NCBI GenBank assembly: GCA_041583135.1
Contig: JBFHGJ010000067.1
Span: 1 to 29,725, forward strand
Source: JABSOG01 sp041583135
GTDB taxonomy: Bacteria > Pseudomonadota > Gammaproteobacteria > Enterobacterales > Alteromonadaceae
Direction of reading: 5' to 3'
Length of the DNA: 29,725 bases
The notes under the pieces were generated by a model. It saw only the letters and a list, made by a program, of their open reading frames with translations, was not told the DNA's origin and searched no databases. The position numbers and the translations under genes are program-made. The stretch's first letter is position 1, and every line of letters begins with the position of its first letter. Of this stretch, positions 25,303 through 29,725 are shown piece by piece.

Positions 25303-25740
25303 ATGGACAAATTCATGCAAGCGGCCATTGAAGAGGCGAAAATCGGCTTGGCTGAGGGCGGTATTCCTATCGGCTCGGTGTTGGTTCACGACGGTAAGAT
25401 CATCGGCCGGGGCCACAATAAACGTGTACAAACTGGCTCACCAACGCTACATGGTGAAATGGACGCACTGGAAAATGCCGGTCGATTGCCCGCCAGTGTC
25501 TATCGCGAATCGGTGATTTATACCACGCTATCGCCTTGCTCTATGTGTAGCGGCGCTATTTTACTCTATGGTATTCCCAAGGTTGTGATTGGCGAAAATG
25601 TCAGCTTTATGGGTGAGGAAGCCCTGCTGCAATCTCGCGGCGTCAGTCTTGAACTGGTCGATAGCCAAGAATGTAAGGACCTGATGGCTGAGTTTATGCG
25701 CAACAGTCCGCAGCTTTGGTATGAGGATATCGGTCAATGA
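25303..25740 (+). CDS. Cytosine deaminase of the yeast (FCY1) type
   Basis: A 145-residue member of the cytidine deaminase fold, predicted to convert cytosine to uracil and ammonia. It is far more like fungal FCY1 than bacterial CodA, which is an unrelated amidohydrolase. Conserved with yeast: E-G-G-[IV]-P-I-G; N39 (yeast N51); zinc ligand H50 with proton-shuttle E52 (LHGEMD); C79 and C82 (SPCSMC); YGIP; GENV; and the C-terminal W-[FY]-E-D-I-G with W139 and D142 (yeast W152 and D155), which close over the base. TadA-type tRNA deaminases lack this tail. Yeast cytosine deaminase is a dimer. The stop overlaps the next start by four bases (ATGA), so it heads a three-gene operon. Confidence 0.85.
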   Translation: MDKFMQAAIEEAKIGLAEGGIPIGSVLVHDGKIIGRGHNKRVQTGSPTLHGEMDALENAGRLPASVYRESVIYTTLSPCSMCSGAILLYGIPKVVIGENVSFMGEEALLQSRGVSLELVDSQECKDLMAEFMRNSPQLWYEDIGQ

Positions 25741-26489
25741 GGTGGGCTTGGCTACTGCTGATGTTGCTAAGTGCCACCGCGGCGGCGAAACAGCAGGTTA
25801 AAGTGGGCGTATACGAGTTTTTGCCCTATGCCTTTGTTGGCGAGAAGGTAACTGGTGTCACCGCTGAAATGATTGAGTTGATGAACGGCGTGCAACAAAA
25901 GTATGAATTTGTCGTTGTGCCGACCACCGCCGAGCGCCGCTATAAAGACTTTGCCGAAAAGCGTTTCGATATGCTGATCTTTGAGAGTAAAAGTTGGGGG
26001 TGGAACAAATCGCCGGTGGCGGTGTCTCGTGCATTTTTACTGGGTGCCGAAGTCTATGTTGCGTTGCAACAGCCGGGGCGCGACCAACGCTTTTTCTCCG
26101 ATTTCAAAAACAAGGGGATGATTGGGGTATTGGGCTTTCATTATGGTTTTGCCCGTTTTCATGCCGAGCGGGATTATTTAGAGAAGAACTTTGATATTGT
26201 ACTGACGCAAAGCCAGCCGAAATCACTAGAAGCGCTGTTTAAACGCCGAGGCGAAATCGCCGTGCTGTCCCGTGACTATCTTAACTATTATTTGAAGAAA
26301 CACCCAAAACAACAAGAGCAGCTGTTGATCTCAGATAAGCTCGACCAAACCTATCGCCATACTATTTTGCTGCGTAACGGCTTAAAAGACATCAGTATTC
26401 GTGATATCAATCAGCTGTTGATGACGATGCGTAGGAACGAAACACTCGAACCTTTATGGCAAAAATACGGACTGGGTAATAAGGAATAG
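25737..26489 (+). CDS. Periplasmic family 3 solute-binding-like protein
   Basis: A 250-residue protein with a clear signal peptide (about 1-17, cleavage after TAAA) and the fold signature of bacterial extracellular solute-binding proteins, family 3: VKVGVYEFLPYAF at the start of lobe 1, G-V-T-A-E-M-I-E-L-M, then a second lobe with ALFKRRGEIAVLSRD. No ABC permease or ATPase gene is adjacent, and such orphan proteins are common in Alteromonadales, where many may act as sensors or scavengers. The start overlaps the deaminase stop, and the next gene follows after three bases. The ligand is not predictable; the operon with a pyrimidine enzyme hints at, but does not show, a link. Confidence 0.83.
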   Translation: MRWAWLLLMLLSATAAAKQQVKVGVYEFLPYAFVGEKVTGVTAEMIELMNGVQQKYEFVVVPTTAERRYKDFAEKRFDMLIFESKSWGWNKSPVAVSRAFLLGAEVYVALQQPGRDQRFFSDFKNKGMIGVLGFHYGFARFHAERDYLEKNFDIVLTQSQPKSLEALFKRRGEIAVLSRDYLNYYLKKHPKQQEQLLISDKLDQTYRHTILLRNGLKDISIRDINQLLMTMRRNETLEPLWQKYGLGNKE

Positions 26490-26492
26490 ATA

Positions 26493-26759
26493 ATGGCGCT
26501 GTCAAAGAATTCAACTCGCACCATGATTGTGGTGATGATCATGTTGGTGGTCTATGCCATCGCTATCAATGTAGAGAACCATCAAGGCACCCAGCGCTAT
26601 AGTGTATCGGCGTTGCAAGCTGACGGCGCGGTGCTTAAGTTTGAATGTTTGGCGATGATGCCAGCCATTACCAAGGAGATGGAGCTAAGAAAAACCAAAG
26701 GCGTGCGCCAAATCAGCAGACAGAAGATGGATATCGTGCTGAAACTTTGGCGCTGTTAA
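26493..26759 (+). CDS. Small inner-membrane protein, unknown
   Basis: An 88-residue protein that I do not recognise. One transmembrane stretch at about residues 10-27 follows a short basic N-terminus; the remaining 60 residues are basic and probably periplasmic. It has two cysteines, C52 and the very last residue C88. AAGGAA lies about seven bases before the ATG, and the preceding stop is three bases upstream, so it belongs to the same operon as the deaminase and binding protein. Its end overlaps the convergent acetyltransferase gene by four bases. Confidence 0.72.
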   Translation: MALSKNSTRTMIVVMIMLVVYAIAINVENHQGTQRYSVSALQADGAVLKFECLAMMPAITKEMELRKTKGVRQISRQKMDIVLKLWRC

Positions 26760-27304
26760 GACTTTAGGTTGTAGTCGTCAAAACATAAGCCGTAAATGTA
26801 GTCATCGACCAGTTTACCGCCGATAAAGGCATTTTGTTTTAGCTCGCCTTCACGTTTGAGCCCGCACTTTTCAAGGCCACGCCATGAAGCGGTGTTGGGC
26901 ACCTCACAATAGGCCACGACTTTGTTGATAGCTAACGTGCCAAAGGCGTATTCAAGCATGAGGTTGAGGGCTTCTGTGCCGATGCCTTGTCCTTGAGCGC
27001 TAGGCTTGACCATATAGCCTACTTCACACTTTTTGGCGTCTTTATCCACCATTTTTATCGCTACATCGCCGTAGACCTCTTCACTTTCTTTATCACGAAT
27101 GCTGAGCATAAACCAATTGCCCCCATCTGGGTCAAAGCTTGCGGGCAATGCTTCAAAATCGGCGATGGCTTCTTCTTTGGTCTTGAGATCACCGACAAAG
27201 CGCATGACTTCAGCGTCGGTGGCCAAAGTGATAAACAGCTCACGGTCTTGTTCACTCATGGGCACAAGTTTGACCTTATGCCCTTGAAGACTAATGTTTT
27301 CCAT
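26756..27304 (-). CDS. GNAT-family N-acetyltransferase (RimJ/RimL-like)
   Basis: A 182-residue acetyltransferase using acetyl-CoA. The pyrophosphate-binding motif is Q104-G-Q-G-I-G109, followed by TEALNLML; the beta-4 strand EVGYMVKP and the late N-x-A-S-W-R-G-L-E-K-C-G segment are typical for the RimJ/RimL branch (acetyltransf_3). Substrates in this branch range from ribosomal N-termini to polyamines and cannot be told here. Its start lies three bases after the stop of the ureohydrolase gene, so the two form an operon in which it is second. That context permits a small amine or amino acid as substrate, which is inference. Confidence 0.88.
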   Translation of the reverse strand: MENISLQGHKVKLVPMSEQDRELFITLATDAEVMRFVGDLKTKEEAIADFEALPASFDPDGGNWFMLSIRDKESEEVYGDVAIKMVDKDAKKCEVGYMVKPSAQGQGIGTEALNLMLEYAFGTLAINKVVAYCEVPNTASWRGLEKCGLKREGELKQNAFIGGKLVDDYIYGLCFDDYNLKS

Positions 27305-27307
27305 AAG

Positions 27308-28405
27308 TTACCGCTGCATGGCTTTAATTAGCACAGCTGAGATGTCCGCGCCTACTTTCAAAGTGGTCTTCGGCTCGTCGCTTGGTGCTTGAGAGGTGTT
27401 CAAAAACGGTGCTATCTCCATCATATCGGCGCCAGTGATTGGGAAGTGGGCGGCGATGGTGTTGATGATCAGTAGCGCATCGTCAGGTGTCATACCGTCT
27501 GGCTCTGGTGTGCCGGTGGCTGCAACCCAAGAGGAATCGATAGCATCAATATCGAAGCTGACATACAGCTCATCGACTTCATCGGCCTTTAACTGTGCCA
27601 CGATATTATCGGCAATGGCTTGCGCACCTTGGGTTTTAACATCACTGGCCCAGTGTTGCACGACGCCAAAGGTATTTTGCCAATGTTCTTTTGATTTACC
27701 GGTAGAGCGAATGCCAATTTGCACCAGGTTTTTGGGTTGTGGTAAATATTCCAATATGTGGGTGCACCAAGAGCCAAAGCACAAGTCAATGCCTAAGCGC
27801 TCAACCAGTAGGTCGGTGTGGGCGTCGAAGTGGATGATCGCGGTTTTTTTACCTTGGTCACGTTTGGCCATGAGCCAAGCTTTGGTCAGTGGGTAGCTGA
27901 TAGAGTGATCGCCGCCGATACCGAACAAACCTTTGTCTGGGAAGTTCTGATAAAACTGGTGGGCGACATCTTCGGTGATGGCCAGTGGCGCAACGGAGTA
28001 GTCGGCGTTTTCATCTTGATACAGGGCTTTACGGCAGCTGGCAATGGTGACGTCATTCATATATTTGTCGTGAAGCATATGTGGGATCACGCGGATGTCG
28101 CCCATATCAAATGCTTTTAACTCAGGATATTGTTCGATGAGGCTGGTGCGAAGGTATAAAGGCCCCCAGTTGGCGCCACGTAAAATGCCGCCACCGCAGT
28201 CAGAGCAGATCCCCATGATCACCGCTTTGTTTGCTTCGGGCAGCTTTTCCAAGGTTTGTTGCCATTGGCTTTCAACGGCATCGGCACTGCCATAAAGGGC
28301 TTGATGCAACACCTGCTTGCGCTCTTTACCTGTGTTGACGGTAAATACACCGTTACCCGGTGGGCACATAACATCGGATATGGTGGCTTTAAACTCGCTG
28401 AACAT
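27308..28405 (-). CDS. Arginase/agmatinase/formimidoylglutamase family protein
   Basis: A ureohydrolase-fold enzyme with a two-manganese site: H167 (GGDHS), D194, H196 and D198 (FDAHTD), D285 and D287 (SFDIDAID). These enzymes split guanidino or formimino groups from agmatine, arginine or formiminoglutamate. The GGDHS and HFDAHTD forms look more agmatinase-like than HutG-like, but the 365 residues exceed typical agmatinases (about 300) because of a roughly 150-residue N-terminal part with C67-x2-C70 followed by GGG. The ATG at 28405 has AGGAGA six bases upstream. Because hutF and a formylglutamate-type hutG are already present, a formiminoglutamase role would be redundant. It heads the operon with the acetyltransferase. 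Confidence 0.87.
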   Translation of the reverse strand: MFSEFKATISDVMCPPGNGVFTVNTGKERKQVLHQALYGSADAVESQWQQTLEKLPEANKAVIMGICSDCGGGILRGANWGPLYLRTSLIEQYPELKAFDMGDIRVIPHMLHDKYMNDVTIASCRKALYQDENADYSVAPLAITEDVAHQFYQNFPDKGLFGIGGDHSISYPLTKAWLMAKRDQGKKTAIIHFDAHTDLLVERLGIDLCFGSWCTHILEYLPQPKNLVQIGIRSTGKSKEHWQNTFGVVQHWASDVKTQGAQAIADNIVAQLKADEVDELYVSFDIDAIDSSWVAATGTPEPDGMTPDDALLIINTIAAHFPITGADMMEIAPFLNTSQAPSDEPKTTLKVGADISAVLIKAMQR

Positions 28406-28557
28406 GACATCTCCTAAATCGCTTCATCAATGATTGCGCCAGTATAGAGGCTTGCTGTGGCCTTGTCACGCCTGAGGCCAGCAGCGAATTTTGGCTGTTA
28501 AAATAACTATTTAGTATTGTAGTTTAAGTAGTTAGCCCGGTATTTCTGGTCGGATTT

Positions 28558-28576
28558 GTCGTGTCGTTAACACGAC
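28558..28576. repeat. Perfect short hairpin in the spacer
   Basis: GTCGTGT and ACACGAC are 7-base perfect inverted arms around the loop CGTTA. There is no immediate T run. It could be an operator or part of an RNA structure. Confidence 0.4.
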
Positions 28577-28884
28577 TGGTGGTTTTGAGCATTTTTATTA
28601 TTTATCAGCTGGTTATGTTTATTTTGTGGTGTCCGTTTGATTCGGGCGATGTCCTTATCGGTGTTAAATATGCAAATCAGGTTTTTATCTATACTGGCGC
28701 TAACCGGTTTGGTTGTTACTTACACAGATAGTGTTAACTGAAGGGGTAGGGGGATTGTTTGGAGTCCCCTATCTCGGCTATCATTTTGTTATTCTCAGAG
28801 TTGATCTGTATCTCCAACCTTCTGCGCTCTGAGTATCTATTTCCACAACACCATTTTTCAACTGAATATTCAAACTGTACTTTG

Positions 28885-28914
28885 TACGCTTTTCGGCGTG
28901 CGAAGCGTATTTTA
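28885..28914 (+). terminator. Terminator-like hairpin directly upstream of gene J
   Basis: TACGCTT (28885-28891) pairs with AAGCGTA (28903-28909), with inner CG/CG pairs across a two-base bulge, and is followed by TTTTAATT. It ends about ten bases before the AAGGAG ribosome site of J, so a transcript entering from the left would be stopped or attenuated just before the phage genes. Confidence 0.45.
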
Positions 28915-28936
28915 ATTAACCCATAAGGAGCTTTGC

Positions 28937-29725
28937 ATGGCTGCAATCGACTTATCCCGTTTGCCTGCACCCAATGTGATTGAAAGCTTGGATTTCGAAA
29001 CCATCTTTGCGCAAATGCTTGGCGAGTTGCGTCAACGGGCGCCGGAATATGATGGCATACTTGAATCAGACCCTGCCTACAAAATATTGCAAGTGTCGGC
29101 CTACCGTGAGTTGCTGCTGCGTCAGCGTCTAAACGAAGCCGCTCGCTCAGTGATGGTGGCTTATGCTCAAGGCAGCGACTTGGAGCATTTGGGGGCTTTG
29201 TTCGGCGTAGAGAGACAGTTGCTCAGTCCGGGCGACCCCGATGCCAATCCACCTGTTCCGCCGACTTATGAAGACATTGAGCGTTTTCGCCAGCGTATTC
29301 CATTATCGCTTGAAGGTTTTAGTACGGCAGGTCCGATTGGGGCTTATACCTTTCACGCTTATGACGCCTCTAGTCAGGTAAAAGACGTAACCGTCGGCAG
29401 TCCTTCTCCCGGAGAGGTGATGGTTACTGTACTGGGCTTAGATGGCGATGGTACGCCTAACGCGGCGCTCTTGAGTGATGTTGCTGAACGTTTGAATCAT
29501 GAAGATATTCGGCCGTTGACTGACAAAGTGTCTGTGCAGGCGGCGACGATCAAGCCATATCAGGTTGACGCTGAACTTATCTTTTTTCGCGGGCCTGATC
29601 ATACGCTGATTGTCGAACAGGTGCGCCAGCGACTGGATGATTATGTCAATCAACAACATCGGCTGGGCTATGACATCACACTTTCCGGTTTGTACGCCGC
29701 TTTACATTTGCCGGGCGTGCAAAAC
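28937..29725 (+). CDS. J: P2-like phage baseplate assembly protein J (cut by window edge)
   Basis: The frame from ATG 28937 stays open to the last base, giving 263 residues of a family usually near 300. It follows phage P2 gpJ (COG3948) along its whole length: IDLSRLPAPNVIE at the start, AYRELLLRQRLNEAARSVM, a proline-rich PPVPPTYED stretch, the GFSTAGPIGAYTFHA domain, PSPGEV, and QHRLGYDITLSGLYAALH near the cut end. gpJ forms the baseplate wedge edge of contractile tails. AAGGAG lies before the ATG. In P2 the genes V and W precede J; here a gene-free spacer does. The rest of the tail operon (I, H and so on) should lie to the right. A prophage, a remnant or an R-type tailocin are all possible. 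Confidence 0.93.
   Translation, partial: MAAIDLSRLPAPNVIESLDFETIFAQMLGELRQRAPEYDGILESDPAYKILQVSAYRELLLRQRLNEAARSVMVAYAQGSDLEHLGALFGVERQLLSPGDPDANPPVPPTYEDIERFRQRIPLSLEGFSTAGPIGAYTFHAYDASSQVKDVTVGSPSPGEVMVTVLGLDGDGTPNAALLSDVAERLNHEDIRPLTDKVSVQAATIKPYQVDAELIFFRGPDHTLIVEQVRQRLDDYVNQQHRLGYDITLSGLYAALHLPGVQN

Larger units (their letters stand above)
28406..28936. other. 531-base gene-free spacer before the phage gene
   Basis: No ORF with a credible ribosome site or family resemblance is seen here on either strand; the 78-residue leftward frame at 28734-28970 overlaps the start of gene J and looks spurious. The left part must hold the promoter of the ureohydrolase operon. A GCTG-TGGCC / GGCCA-GCAGC hairpin lies at 28454-28485, a perfect hairpin at 28558-28576, GGGGA/TCCCC at 28750-28769 and a terminator-like hairpin at 28885-28914. 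TTGTTT (28755-28760) with TATCAT (28779-28784) is a weak promoter candidate for the phage genes. The spacer probably contains the border between host chromosome and phage-derived DNA. Confidence 0.5.

Noticed and set aside
25303..25740. Reading the deaminase as TadA (tRNA adenosine deaminase)
   Set aside because: The WYEDIG tail, GENV segment and overall match to fungal cytosine deaminase are absent from TadA.
27308..28405. Calling the ureohydrolase a formimidoylglutamase (arginase-type HutG)
   Set aside because: The window already encodes the HutF plus formylglutamate deformylase route, and the GGDHS and FDAHTD motifs look more agmatinase-like.
28734..28970. A 78-residue leftward frame overlapping the start of phage gene J
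   Set aside because: It covers the hairpin-rich spacer and the J start, has no ribosome site and an unstructured basic composition.

Overview
The window looks like a chromosomal segment of a marine-type gammaproteobacterium, probably near the Alteromonadales/Shewanella/Vibrio side. FadB, FadA, SrkA, GuaC, PepQ and NorM all read as close relatives of the E. coli, Shewanella or Vibrio proteins, and the fadBA and srkA-dsbA gene orders are kept. I cannot name a genus. No tRNA or rRNA gene, CRISPR array, integrase or intact insertion sequence was seen.

Layout. The left edge cuts a HigA-type antitoxin. It is followed by the leftward genes pepQ (Xaa-Pro dipeptidase) and slt (lytic transglycosylase). 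The fadBA operon runs rightward from a 323-base regulatory gap that carries a strong palindrome. A leftward block then holds a two-receiver diguanylate cyclase, a NorM-type MATE pump, a DUF523/TudS-like protein, dsbA and srkA. Next come rightward genes: a small membrane protein, hutG-hutF (the last two steps of histidine degradation) and guaC. A REP-like repeat pair separates guaC from a leftward 804-residue P-loop ATPase with a winged helix and TPR-like repeats; a perfect 22-bp palindrome lies just upstream of that ATPase gene. A Bcr/CflA-type pump follows, then an AT-richer pair encoding an M23 peptidase and a secreted propeller-like protein, then leftward polB.

The right part has a rightward three-gene operon: a yeast-type cytosine deaminase, a family 3 solute-binding protein and a small Cys-containing membrane protein. 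It is followed by a leftward ureohydrolase-acetyltransferase operon and a 531-base gene-free spacer rich in hairpins. The window ends inside a phage P2-like baseplate gene J, so a prophage or domesticated tail cluster starts here.

How the genes fit together. fadBA, hutGF, guaC, the deaminase and the ureohydrolase are salvage and catabolic functions. DsbA with SrkA serves envelope stress. Slt and the M23 enzyme act on peptidoglycan. The less usual material is the solitary ATPase with its palindrome, the M23/propeller pair, the eukaryote-like cytosine deaminase and the J gene that begins without its usual upstream partners V and W. No complete, clearly new multi-gene defence or conflict system is visible inside the window.
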